Assembly: GCA_000711775.1 (NCBI GenBank)
Contig: ARYC01003178.1
Coordinates: forward strand, 1-64,000
Direction of reading: 5' to 3'
DNA: 64,000 nucleotides
Source: Oxytricha trifallax
Taxonomy: Eukaryota > Ciliophora > Spirotrichea > Sporadotrichida > Oxytrichidae
Within the stretch, counting starts at the first letter, position 1. Every line of letters starts with the position of its first letter. A program made the translations under genes and the position numbers. Below the pieces are notes generated by a model. It made no database searches and was not told the DNA's origin. It worked only from the letters and a program-made list of their open reading frames with translations. Positions 1-10,061 of the stretch are shown here, in pieces.

Positions 1-480
1 GAACAAGCAAGAACCCTCAAAGTAACAGTAAAACAAAAGTAAGAAAATCAAAAGAACCCAATTATATTGCCAGTAAGAACCCAGTAAGCAGTTCCAAATA
101 ATTTATAAAAACCCAAAGAACAGTAAGAACCAATTAAAAATCTAAGAACCCAATTTAGATAGCAAATAAAAACCAAGTAACAATTTTAGTTAGTAAGAAC
201 CCAAAGTAACAGTAACAAATCATTTAGAACTCCAAGAACCTTTTAGGAAATTTTCTAAAATTTAATTTTGCTTTAATTGCCTGGCCAGGCTTTACGATCA
301 ATTTAAATAACAAGTAACAAAGTAACATGATTGTTAAGTAACAAGTAGAGAACCCAAATAAGTAACAGAAACATTTGATTTTTAATTTAAGAACCCAAGT
401 AACCTTAGTAACAATAATTAGAACCCAAGAAATTTTATTAGAACCTAGATCTAAAGTAACAGAACCCTTGATAATTACCT
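1..480. repeat. Dispersed AGTAACA / AGAACCCAA low-complexity repeat
   Basis: Short words such as AGTAACAG, AGTAAGAACCC and AGAACCCAA recur irregularly dozens of times across this stretch. The spacing is not constant, so this is degenerate low-complexity DNA rather than a strict tandem array. No open frame with coding character is visible on either strand. The words are not perfect C4A4 telomere repeats, so there is no reason to call it a chromosome end. Confidence 0.6.
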
Positions 481-639
481 AGTGATTTAAAACTTACGTA
501 CTTACTTTGATTTAAAAGAAATATCTGAAGCTGTTTTGATTATTGATTTTGATAATCTAGAAGTAACAGGCAAGTCTAATCATTAATAAAAAGGATAATG
601 ATCAGTTTAAGTTTTAATCAATCTACGTGCAACTGCGAT

Positions 640-930
640 CGCTGGCTCTCCAAGTTACTTTGCCTCGAGTACACCCTAAGCTTTGTTTAGGCCCCTTGAT
701 GTCTCACTCACGTTTCACCACCAGGATACGGGAAGTAATTGATTAATTAGTTTTGAAAGAAGATCTGAACGTTCAAAAACAGCAACGAACAGTTTTAAGA
801 TTTTTAGACGACTAACTAGCGTTTGCACTATGACTTGGAAGGTTACTTTGCCTCAAGAACACCCTAAGCTTTGTTTAGGCCCCCTGATGTCTCCTCACGT
901 TTCGACAACCGTTGTCGGGCAAGTAGTTCA
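640..930 (+). repeat. Two direct copies of a ~95-bp non-coding sequence
   Basis: Two segments, about 648-745 and 838-925, share a long match that includes ACACCCTAAGCTTTGTTTAG followed by GGCCCC and TGATGTCTC. They lie about 190 bp apart in the same orientation and differ by scattered substitutions. Neither has coding character. They look like a small tandem duplication or satellite unit; function unknown. Confidence 0.55.
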
Positions 931-1734
931 GTCGTAAATTCATTATAAAAATAAATCGAATTTAACCTCGTTTCCGAGGACCAGCCGTTTGAATATTCAA
1001 ACCTCAGGCTTCTGGAGATTTCTCGAAACCTTTTTTGATAATCAAGTTCTAGGAGTTTTGATTATTTTTGACTTGAAAATCAAGTTTTAAACATTTGGTT
1101 TTGACTAGTAAACTAACACAGTAGTTTGGCTTTCTTAGTTAAGTTTAAATTTGCCCTTACTTTACTAAGCATAGGTACTCACCCTGACTGTAGAGAGGTG
1201 TAAAAGCCTCAAGCGTAAATCGGCTCAGGCAGTATTCTAGTAGTAAAGTAAGGCAGGCTTTACAGTTAGTTATTGGTTTTTTCAGTTTGACTTGTTAAGT
1301 GAAGTACTACAGTACTTTAAGCTTAAGTTAGGTTAAGTTAAGCTTAACTTTAAACCTTTTCCCAGTTGGGATTTTTATTTTTGTTAACTCCCTATAGGTA
1401 CGTGTTCAAGAAATTAAAGTGAGAGTTGAAGGAGCAGTAGTTTTGTTGAGTTGCTTTGCTTTACCAGGTAAACTGGTGAGGTAAGTAAGCTTAGCTTTAT
1501 TACTCTTACTTTTTCTCTTATTTTGAGACTAGTAGCAGCACGATTTATTATTACAACTTCTCTGCGAAAAACTCAAGCAGCTCTACCTGGAGTCTATCTC
1601 TAGGTTAGGGTTGCACCCTAGTTCAAAGGAATTGTTTGATTAATGGTTTGAGTTAAGTTAGGGCATCTGTATTACTTGTATCATTAATCCTATAGGCCTC
1701 TTAAAAAACTTCATAATCTTTCTCATACAGAGCC
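931..1734. other. Non-coding DNA, no gene seen
   Basis: Mixed AT-rich sequence with short self-complementary TTAAGCTTAA-type tracts near 1310-1360. I see no supported frame, RNA gene or mobile element. Confidence 0.4.
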
Positions 1735-1972
1735 TCAGGGTCATAAATCTCAGAGTGATTTTTGTTACAGTCATAAGAAGATGAGTAGGGAATTTCAGGG
1801 AATCTTCCTTACTTTATTTACAGTTGTTACACTACTAGGCATTCCTGTTCTGAATATAAAGTATAGAGATAACTGCAGCTATTTCAAGGTAGGCAATTCA
1901 GTAAGGTATCTATAATCCCCACTTAAACTAATCTCAAATTCCAGATTATAATTTTTATATTTACAAATCCAA

Positions 1973-2857
1973 ATGAAAAAGCTGTAAGCAGATATGCTCT
2001 GCTGCCTGATTTTCTCAGAGTCCAAGCCAATGGATGAAATCAAGAATGGCAACTTTGACTTCTAGGATTTACCACTTGCAAAGGATGATTAATAGCCAAG
2101 TGTTGTTTCCTTCCTGAGATTTAAAAGTAGAGACCAGGACAAAATTAAGAAGCTCATGAAGTTCTTGAATCTCATCCAGTTTTACCATTTAATGATAAGG
2201 AACAGTGATTGGTCTGAGAAGGATAAATACAACCTTTTAAATGAGACCTATATGGAAGAGTTCATTGTGACTGTAAATGGAGAACTTAAGGTTACAGTCA
2301 ACCTTGGGATGAAGGAATACTATGTTTACTAGATGAATAAATCCCAGTTCAACAGCTTGTCACAAGAAGTGTCCTCTAACAAAATTCTCCTTCCAGACTT
2401 ACTCAAAATATTAAAGGGGGGAGTTGCTGATCCAACTGGGAATTCGAAGTAAATTTTGGTCAACGTGAACTTCATGGAGAGAATCAAGTTATGTACCTAC
2501 TCAGTGATCAACCCCAATTGGTCTGATGATAAAACAGAGTTAGCACTTGATATTATAATCTCAAACACATCCCTTTAATACATGGTATTATCTAATGGTC
2601 TCAGAATTTAATATTTCAATTTCATGAAATACACGATTAATAATTGCCATGCAAAGCTGGGGAAGTACGTTAAATACGACACTTAGATTGAAGAACTTCC
2701 TAAGTAAGCAAGTGAGAATGATGACTCCAAAATGATGGCAGTGGACCAGGAAGAGTAAAAGGAAGAGAAAGTTGATGTTGTTGAGAAAATAAACATCATG
2801 TCACTTTCCCTGAAGATGCAAACCATGTTTAAACTTAAGTCTGATTAAAACTGTTGA
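1973..2857 (+). CDS. Uncharacterised 294-residue protein (intact)
   Basis: A complete frame of 294 codons runs from ATG at 1973 to TGA at 2855-2857, with about a dozen in-frame TAA/TAG read as Gln. I recognise no family. The protein is mixed charged/hydrophobic without signal peptide or membrane segment. It has motifs such as FLRFKSRDQDKIKK near residue 50, two NxxW-type tracts (RNSDWSEKDK, NPNWSDDKTE) that suggest an internal repeat, and an acidic Glu/Asp/Lys-rich tail. The start is the first ATG in frame and the broken second copy has a matching ATG at 3280. An upstream GT...AG tract near 1890-1944 could be a 5' intron, unproven. It may be a macronuclear-destined gene or a germline-limited one; the sequence does not decide. 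Confidence 0.6.
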
Positions 2858-3279
2858 TTCATCTAAGTATTTTACAACTTTTACTAACTCTAATCATTTA
2901 TCTCTGCTCCTACTCTTAATTGACCAAGCACTAAATTTATTGATAGCTTAGGGGCTCTTGATACTCCAATCTTATTAAGTTTAATGATCCCTAAGTATGG
3001 TTAAACAGAGAAATTGGACAAATATCAAAAAGATTTTTAGAGTGGATATGGTCAGTGTGAAAGTGATGTTTGTTACACCTCATAAAAAGATGAGCAGAGA
3101 ATTTGAGGGAATCCCCTTACTTTATTTCCAGGCTTCAAACTACTAGGCAATAGTATTCTGAATATAAAGCATAGAAATAACTGCAGCTATATCAAGGAAG
3201 GCAATTCATTACAAATATATTTAATCACCACTTAATCTAATCTAAATTCCAGATTATAATTTTATATTAACAAAGCCAA

Positions 3280-3676
3280 ATGGAAGAGCTGGAAGATGAA
3301 ATGCTCCAATTTATGTAAACCTCAGAGTCCAAGCCAAAAAATGAGGACTCGAATGGTGGTTTTGACTTTTATGAAGTATAAAAGCAGTAACAGATAAGCC
3401 CAGTGAAATCAGTTTATTCAGGTTTAAAAGTAGAGACCAGGAGTAAATAAAAGGTCTCTTGAAATTCTTGAATCTCATCAGCTTTACCACTTTATGATCG
3501 GTACCAGGAATTGGTCTAAGTAGAAACACTACCACCTCGCTGATGTCCCTAGTATGGAAGAATACATTGAGACTGTAAATGTTCAGCGCAAGGTTACAGT
3601 CAACTTCGGTATGAAGGAAAACGTAAAGTTAAAGTTGGATAACTCCCAGTTAAGCTTAATCAATGAAAGTGCAAAC
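3280..3676 (+). pseudogene. Truncated, frameshifted paralogue of the 1973-2857 ORF
   Basis: This copy starts at an ATG equivalent to that of the upstream ORF and keeps recognisable similarity, for example the shared DNA tract AAAAGTAGAGACCAGG and GGTTACAGTCAACTT. Net indels before and after the AGAGACCAGG tract move it out of the parental frame, leading to early TGA codons. Similarity stops where the C-rich terminus of the TBE begins at about 3678, and the expected 3' half is not found right of that TBE. It is therefore a dead paralogue cut by a transposon, with later loss or replacement of the far side. Confidence 0.75.
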
Positions 3677-3677
3677 T

Positions 3678-3755
3678 CCCCCCCCAAAACCCCTTAATGA
3701 GGTTTATAAGTGCTTTGATTTGTAGGGAATTTGTTAGGGGTTGGGATTATTAATA
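3678..3755. repeat. TBE-A left terminal inverted repeat
   Basis: It begins with a C run and AAAACCCC, then matches the complement of 7651-7728 through the GGTTGGG tract, about 78 bp in all. The C4A4-like end matches the telomere repeat of spirotrichs, the hallmark of TBE elements. A possible ACT target duplicate lies at 3675-3677, but its right-hand partner is not clear. Confidence 0.85.
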
Positions 3756-3795
3756 GGTTTTAAAGTGAAATTTATAGTAAATTTATTTAATTTAA

Positions 3796-5068
3796 TCACT
3801 CAAAATGCACTTTAGGATCATGTGGGAGAGGTCTGAAGTTTATCTTACTTGACCACAACTCTATCTACTCTATTGATATTTCTGATCTTGAGTTTGGTTT
3901 TATTATTATTGGCTCTGCCATTTGCTTCATTGATTGAGATACTCTTGTTTTGTCAATAAATTGCTTTATTCTTTACTTGCATCCTTCTCGCACCTTGTAG
4001 AGTAGTAATCGTTGCGAGGCATATCAAACTCTATTATTATTGCTGCTAAAGCCCACACATCCCACTGTTAGTCTCCATATCTCCAGTCTTTCCTTTCCGG
4101 ATAATATCCTGGAGTTCCCATTACAATACAAGCCTTGATACTTCCACTCTTAAGGCTCTGTTGAAATCAATAATTGTTACTTTTACTGGTGAAAAGTTCA
4201 ACATTATATTCTCAGGCTTGAGATCTCTGTGAACAAAGCCTAACTTATGAAGCTCTTTGATACCTTGTATAGCTTAGGTTGATATTAATGCAAGCTATCT
4301 ATGATTTCTTTGATCAGTTATGAAATCTCTGAGTGTCATTTCAAAGAGTGGTTATCTGAAAGCTACATGATCTTTGGCTAAGAGAACAGCATCTAGCTTT
4401 ATTAAGTATTTGCACTCTTTAAACTTAGCCTGAGTGAGTACTTAATACTCATTAGTAAACTCCATTTAATATTTGTCATCACTAAGGAGATAGTTGAAAG
4501 GTTATATCTTGTAAGCATACTGATGATCCTTATAACTTTCTTGTCATAGGAGTCCTCTAGAATTAGGTAGCTTTAGAGAGAAGTATCTAAATCAATCTAT
4601 GCAAGTACTGGAATTTTCTTGTATTATATTTTAATCATGATTTCAGTGACCTCTGATGCTAAGAGGTTGCGTGCAATCCTAACATACTCTGATTCGCTTG
4701 ACTAATAAAGCTCAGCAACTTAAAGAGGCTCCCTTGCTTTTCTTTTGTTGAGCAACTTCAGTTGAGTGTCTTAATCTTCAACTTCTATTTCTTTCTTGTG
4801 GGCTTTTAAAAGATGCTTCTTTAAGTCTATTGTGTGAGAGTACTGCTTATGGCACACAAAGCAATCATACTTTCCATCAACTTTGTCATGCTTTAAGTAT
4901 ACAGTAGGCTTAGCTTCCTTATGGACCTTCATATGCCTGTACCAGCTAGATTTAGAGTAAAGTCTCTTTCACACTTCTCACAAAAATATACTTCAATTCC
5001 TCTGCGTACATAGAAACTTCATTTCTAACTTTCTCCTCCTATCTGTCTCCCACACAATTGTTTGCCAT
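3796..5068 (-). pseudogene. TBE zinc-finger / protein-kinase ORF (57-kDa type), broken
   Basis: On the minus strand the frame starts at ATG 5068 (MANNCVGD) and ends at TGA 3796-3798. Two C2H2 fingers come first (YFCEKCE...; YDCFVCHK...HTIDLKKH), then a kinase-like domain with HRDLKPEN, the metal-site segment IIDFN, MGTPGYYPE and DVWALAAIIIE. The second residue after Phe in the usual DFG is Asn here, in both TBE copies. Frameshifts lie before and inside the first finger (about 4965-5000) and there are further breaks, so no complete product is possible as written. This ORF is a standard TBE component of unknown role in transposition. It diverges from the middle ORF across a repeat-rich spacer. 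Confidence 0.88.
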
Positions 5069-5409
5069 TATTTTCTATTATTAATTTCAATTTTAAAACA
5101 GAGACCTCAAGTGATAGCTCTGGTAGTTCTTAAGAGAGTTCATCTAACAGCTATCACACTATTTATTGCTGCCAAAGGTAAGTCTCATTTAGTTTGATGG
5201 AAGTGCTGTTGTTTTTCTTAAAATGTTAGCGCTCATATTTAAATTGAATTTAAAATTATAAAACTGCCTCTATAACTGAGAGCTTATATGAGAGCTTTGC
5301 AAGCCTAAAAGTTTCAAGGAAAGTTCATAGAGTATTAGAGAAGAATTATGAGCGTTAAGAGACGATCCAGCTCTAAAAATGGGTGAGAAGTAACCATTTT
5401 TACTTTCAA

Positions 5410-5600
5410 TAATAAGTTAATTATAGTACGACCGATTTAGGAGGTGCACCTAATTAAGTACGCACTGCTTTAGGAGATATTTTGTGATTTTACGATTAAA
5501 ATTAGGGTGCTCCTAATAAAGTACTAGCTTTAATTAATGCTCCTAATAAAGTCCTAGCATTTTAGGAGCTGCTCCTAATTAAGTACGAACCAATGTAAAT
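5410..5600. promoter_or_regulatory. Repeated CTCCTAATTAAGTAC motifs in divergent spacer (TBE-A)
   Basis: Between the diverging kinase and middle ORFs, at least four to five copies of a block like CTCCTAATTAAGTAC or its variants (ACCTAATTAAGTAC, CTCCTAATAAAGTAC) occur within 190 bp, in both orientations. The same cluster is present at the equivalent place in TBE-B (30330-30505). Conservation between otherwise diverged copies suggests a shared promoter or protein-binding array, but no binding protein can be named from sequence. Confidence 0.5.
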
Positions 5601-5796
5601 TTAAAAATATGGAACTATAACAGTAGAAATTGATATCAATCTCTCAAGTTTGAAACCAGTTCTCAAAACCTTCTCCATATCCTTCTAAGAGGTTGACCTC
5701 CTAAAGGATGCCAATATTTAATAGTAAGTTTACAGAAGTATATAATTGAAATCAATAAACTTAAATTTGAAATCATTTCTTAGATCTGTAAACAAG

Positions 5797-6581
5797 ATGG
5801 AGTCAATGAATGATGTAATGAAAAGAGTGCAAGCACAAGAATTGATTCAGAGATTTAGAAGCAATTAGGATTTGCACCGCTACCTGGTGCAGCAAGGTAA
5901 TGAACTCATATTAACTCATTTGATTATGTAGTTGGTTTGTTCTTGCCAACGATGGAAGGTACCAAAATTTCATTTCTAAGGGCGAAACTCTGCGAAGAGA
6001 AGAAAGCATTGAAAATAAGATGTAAAGTTTGCAGAGATTCCAAACTATCCAGAAATCTCAGTGACGAACTTATATGATGATGCTATGAACGACCCAGAGG
6101 TTTCGCTGTACCTGCCTACTAAGAAACAGTTCTCAAATAAACTGCCTGAAAGAAACTATTTCTTTAACATACTTGCAACAATTAAAGGAGATTACTTGAA
6201 AGAAATTATTCAAGAATCTCATAAGAAAAGGTACAGCATCTCTTCAGAAGATAAAGACAAACAAGGAATCAAGATAAGTGAAAGCTGGCTATCAGAGCTG
6301 CAGAAGCACCCTTATATTTCAAGTAAGATTTGAAGCTTAACTCTATAGAAAAATATGGTACAGGCATCTTCTTGATGAAGGAATAGAGCAAGCTTCACAG
6401 AGAGCAAAAGTCGCAGACAAAGTATGAAGTCAGCAAGAGACTTTATTCAAATATTTAGCCTCCAGAGTCAATTAACATAGATGATGGAGCGGTCAGCAAG
6501 AGAAGAAACTTAGGAGGAGGGAAGCAAGAAGTAGAAGAAAAGAAAGAGAAGCCAGCTCCCTCTAAAGGATTTTAAATGTGA
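5797..6581 (+). pseudogene. TBE middle ORF, broken
   Basis: The start ATG at 5797 (MESMNDVMKRVQ...) matches the start of the copy in TBE-B at 30133. About 260 codons are expected. The best conserved part includes LPERNYFF and IKGDY..EIIQES, followed by a charged Lys/Glu-rich tail. There are two small indels in the first third, and a TGA at about 6331 stands where TBE-B has TGG. No catalytic motif is seen. By position it corresponds to the middle ('22-kDa') ORF of TBE elements, whose role is unknown. It converges on the transposase: its TGA at 6579-6581 lies about 10 bp from the transposase stop. Confidence 0.8.
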
Positions 6582-6590
6582 CTTATATAT

Positions 6591-7651
6591 TCATTAACTT
6601 AACTACATAACTTATTTATATACATTCACTCTCCCTTCTTTAGCACACTTTTAAGCGAACAAATTATCTACTCTCTTCGCTGAGCTTTTAATAAAGTTTA
6701 CTGTGTCGATAGGTAGGTCATGCATCAAGTGATATAGCAGCAGTTTCTTGTAATGAACTTTTAATATTCCCCAGTAGAACTCAATTCCATTAAACTATGG
6801 ACTGTAAGGTACGTTGAACACTGGCGTTATTCTAAGTTGTTCATAACTCTTCCTTGTATCTTTAGTCTTATGAACAGAAAGATTATCAACGAATAGTATA
6901 ATCACTTATTCAGGGTACTTCTCTCTCAGCTCCTCTAAGAACTTAATATACTGCTCTGTCTTAATAGAGCGAGGATGAATAACATAAGTTTCTAAACCAG
7001 CATCCTCGCTAATACCTCCAAGAATTGCCCTTGTCTATACCTTGACTTTCTAGTCATATACTTCTATGTTGCTATGCCTCTTATACCAAGATTTCTAGAT
7101 GAAAGTGTTGAATGTAAAAACAGCCTCGTCAGCATGAATAAACTTAATATTATTCTATTAGGCTCTCTGCATTTAATTATAAATATTTAATTTGTTGTTG
7201 TAAAATGGCAGAGTGAAATCTATTACTCTCTTGATACGATTTACACCTTTGTAAGAGATAACGTTTCGCTTATAAATGTTTGCAACAGATTAGCAGAGAT
7301 CTTCAACTCAGGGAACTGGCGGTGAAACATAATAGCTCGTTAGTCGAGAGAGAAGTGAGCCCATTACTTCAAAGTTTTTTCATTAATAAGATAGTCAATA
7401 TGCTTCTATAGAAACTTTGACTTCCTCTTTGGCTAAGAATTCAGCTATTTTTGCTTTAATTACACAGCTTTCAAGCAGTGAAAGCGAACAGTTGATGGAC
7501 TACGCTTTAAGTTCAGTGCAATAGACTTATAGTTCAGTACTGGTTTGACTTATTCACTATGCATATCACATCCATAACGCAGTTTAAACACTAAATCTAT
7601 ATACTCTTCATCATAAATAGACCCCAAAACCTTGTAATTTTAGTCTCGCAT
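6591..7651 (-). pseudogene. TBE transposase (42-kDa type, DDE), frameshifted
   Basis: The minus-strand frame runs from ATG 7651 (MRDQNYKVLGSIYDEEY) to TGA 6591-6593, about 353 codons. An N-terminal helix-turn-helix-like region is followed by the DDE core: HADEAVFTFNTF (first Asp), IILFVDNLSVHKTK (second Asp) and YSPQFNGIEFYWG (Glu). This is the IS630/Tc1/mariner-type fold known for TBE transposases, which in Oxytricha take part in programmed DNA elimination. One base is missing near 7293 compared with TBE-B (RC AATCTGTTGC against TAGTCTATAGCC), splitting the HTH half from the catalytic half. The catalytic triad itself is intact. Confidence 0.92.
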
Positions 7652-7728
7652 ATAATAAATAACCCCAACCCCTAACAAATTCCCTACAAATCAAAGCACT
7701 TATAAACCTCATTAAGGAGTTTTTCTTT
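7651..7728. repeat. TBE-A right terminal inverted repeat
   Basis: It is the complement of the left repeat, read as AACCCCTAACAAATTCCCTA...CCTCATTAAGG. The terminal G4T4 part is corrupted to GGAGTTTTTCTTTG. It overlaps the transposase start codon region. Confidence 0.8.
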
Positions 7729-7740
7729 GTTTTTTTTTTT

Positions 7741-9835
7741 TGTATTTTTGTTTTATTCTCCATCCTTTGGTCTGAATTTTAATGCTTCCTTCATCAACGA
7801 ATCAACGGTGTCCTTGGTGAGGGCGGGCTTGAATCTCTGCAGGAACTGAGGGGGGAGGTGGAGCTCTGCATCAGCATGGCCAGGTCCTTCTTGAATCTCT
7901 TCATGACGCTATCTCTTCTCTGCTTCATGAGCTTTCCCACCTTCCTCTTGACATCGTTTTGGGTAAACTTAATGCCTTTCTTGGTTAGGTCCCTCTCCAC
8001 AGTCTTCTAGAATTCTTACTCAAACAACCACATGCGCGCAGACTTTGCCTCCAAGCATGCCCAGGTGAGAGCTATTCCTGCTTCTTTGTGGTAGTCCTCG
8101 TCGATTCCGTCCATGTAATCTTTGGTAAATGGAAGCACCTTCTCTTTGTCAAGTCCAGCTTTCAGCTCCAGTATCTTGGTCGCCATACCCAGGTCACTCC
8201 TCAATGCCCTTTCTAGCTCATCTTACTCCTTATTCTCCATTTTCTCAAGCGCATTCTCTCTCTTCTTGTCAAACTTGGCATCACGAGCACGTTGGGTTTG
8301 CTTCGCTTTGGCAGCTTTGTTTAACTCATCGCGATCTGGAGTAGCATAAGGACCAGCAGCGTTCTCACTTCTGGGGGTTTTCTTAAGATTGGGCTGAGGT
8401 TCCAGCTTTGTTGCTTTGTATAGAGCTGAGCCTTGACTGAGTTTCTTGCGGTCTGCCTTTCTCACCTTGCGATTGCTCTTCTTAGGTCGCTGCTTTCCTG
8501 AGCCAGCTCTCAAGTACAGGCCACTCAATGTGAGTTCCCACTCTCTCTTGAAATCTTACATCATCTCACGAGGAGTTGTCAATGACCAGCTCCACGATCT
8601 GCAGTTGCTCAATGCCTTGAAGCCATTCGGTCACCAGCTTCTTGTCTCTTCTCAGATTGATGGGTCCTTTCTCATCAGAGTCCATGATATACCATTAGGT
8701 GTCAATTTTCACGAAAGCCCCACAGTGCAGCTGGCTCTGGTAGAACTTATTGGTATCGAGGTCGAAGGTGTCCCTGGTCTTGAGCTGGAAGAGCGCCCTC
8801 TTCTTGCCTCTAAGTTGCACACTGATGAAGTCGTTAAGTGATGAAACCCCTTCCGCTCCAGTGGTGGCGAGATCACTCCCAGATAAGACGTGAATGATCT
8901 CAGGGCTGTACCAGCTGGATGTGTCGTAGTCATAGAGTAGCCTCCTCAAGTTCTTGAAGCCCACGCCGTGCTCCCAGAGGAACTCGGGCTTCCTGGTCTT
9001 CGTCATGTGGCAGCGCGATTAATACAGGCTCACAAACTTCTCGACTGAATCAAAGAGTGGACCCTCCACATACAGATTGATAGCATGGATCATTGCCAGA
9101 GGGGCTGCCTGAAGAGCTTATTGAGCGGGAGTTGCTTCACGTTCTTGTACAATTAAGTGCACTTAAAACTCTCCACCACCTTCTTGAATCGCCCATTGAT
9201 AAACTAGTCCTTCGCTTCAAGGAACACAGACGCGTAGTCGATATCTTCGTCTGAGCAGTATCCAGCCTCCATGCAATGTTGAATGTAGGAAGAGTAGTCG
9301 ATTCCTGAGTCCTCCAAATAGTATTTCGTCAAGCCGATAAAGTCTTCGGAGGTAGCTTCTGATTCCTCCTCGCTTTCTTCATATTTGAGTCTGATCCTTC
9401 CAATGGAGCCTTTGCATGAGTATCTTGACTGATGACTTGGTCTTTCTGAGCCTTGGTGCATATCAGTTGGTCTTCCTCTTCAATGTCTGCTGCTTCCTCG
9501 GGGTTGATCACAGAGTCATCATCTCTGTCAGTGCGGTCCCAGAGCCATCTGGTAGATCTACTTGGCCTGAGAAGTGCTGTACTTAGTTTCAATGTAATAC
9601 TTGGCCTTCATTCTTGCGACAATCCCTTGATCTCACAAGCATCCATCCAAATGATGCTTTCCACGCCATTCTTAGTAGTACGCGCCTTGAACCTCACGCT
9701 TCCTTTGCCGTAGTCTACCTAAGTGTCGAGAAACTCCATGATCACAAACTCATTAGCCTTAGCAGAAGACTTGTCATACTCATCATTGATAGCAGTTGAA
9801 ATTTTCTTAGGAACTTTGCCTGAAACTTTCGCCAT
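7741..9835 (-). pseudogene. Gene 1 copy A: chromo-like protein with protease-like core, frameshifted
   Basis: ATG at 9835 (MAKVSGKVPKK). Residues about 25-75 (ANEFVIMEFLD...IIWMDACEI) fit a chromo-like barrel aligned with the clearer chromodomain of copy B. An acidic linker follows, then EDIDYASVFLEAKDQF, AMIHAINLYVEGPLFD and QWYIMDSDEKGPI, all with counterparts in copy B. These blocks resemble the core of papain-like or OTU/Josephin-type cysteine proteases, but the position of the candidate catalytic Cys is Ala here. A Lys/Arg-rich tail of about 240 residues (8528-7750), not obvious in copy B, could bind nucleic acid. Frame changes occur near 9600, 9480, 9100, 8570 and 7850. The 3' end reads into an A-rich run at the TBE-A junction. 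Function of the family is unknown. Confidence 0.65.
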
Positions 9836-10061
9836 TATTATAATAATTATAATTATTATCGGCTGACTGGCATTTTAATAATCTTGGAAAGATTCAGAAG
9901 TTAAAGGCAATCAGAATGTCAAGCTCAGGAAAACTTCACATTGGGATTTTTCAAATTGTTGAATTTTACAGAGAGCTTGTTGCAGGCGAATTCGAATGAT
10001 TTCAGCAATCAACATTAGTGTATCGTACCTCGATCGAGAGAGCACAGCCCGAGCTAGCGAG

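Larger units (their letters stand above)
1735..3676 (+). repeat. Tandem duplication of an ORF with its upstream region
   Basis: About 1738-2400 and 3045-3676 are related over their length, including some 230 bp upstream of the ATG (shared tracts around ATAACTGCAGCTAT and TTCCAGATTATAATTTT). Both copies face the same way. The first contains an intact ORF; the second is frameshifted and ends abruptly at a TBE terminus. Because the non-coding leader is shared, this is a genomic duplication and not an RNA-templated copy. Confidence 0.75.
3678..7728 (-). mobile_element. TBE: TBE-type transposon, copy A (degenerate)
   Basis: A roughly 4.05-kb element with terminal inverted repeats. The left end has the telomere-like core CCCCAAAACCCC followed by TTAATGAGGTTTATAAGTGC; the right end carries the complement of the same block. 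Inside are the three genes typical of the TBE family of spirotrich germline transposons: zinc-finger/kinase, middle ORF and a DDE transposase. The whole unit is inverted relative to the second TBE at 28197-32264. The right terminus has lost its clean G4T4 core (GGAGTTTTTCTTTG) and abuts a T12 run. All three genes carry lesions, so the copy is unlikely to be autonomous. Confidence 0.93.

Noticed and set aside
3678..3693. C4A4 repeats as a true telomere
   Set aside because: They occur inside continuous sequence as the ends of inverted-repeat elements and contain only one to two repeat units, as in TBE termini.
8446..8841. 131-codon open frame on the plus strand
   Set aside because: Antisense shadow of gene 1 of the large transposon, whose minus frame is conserved with copy B.
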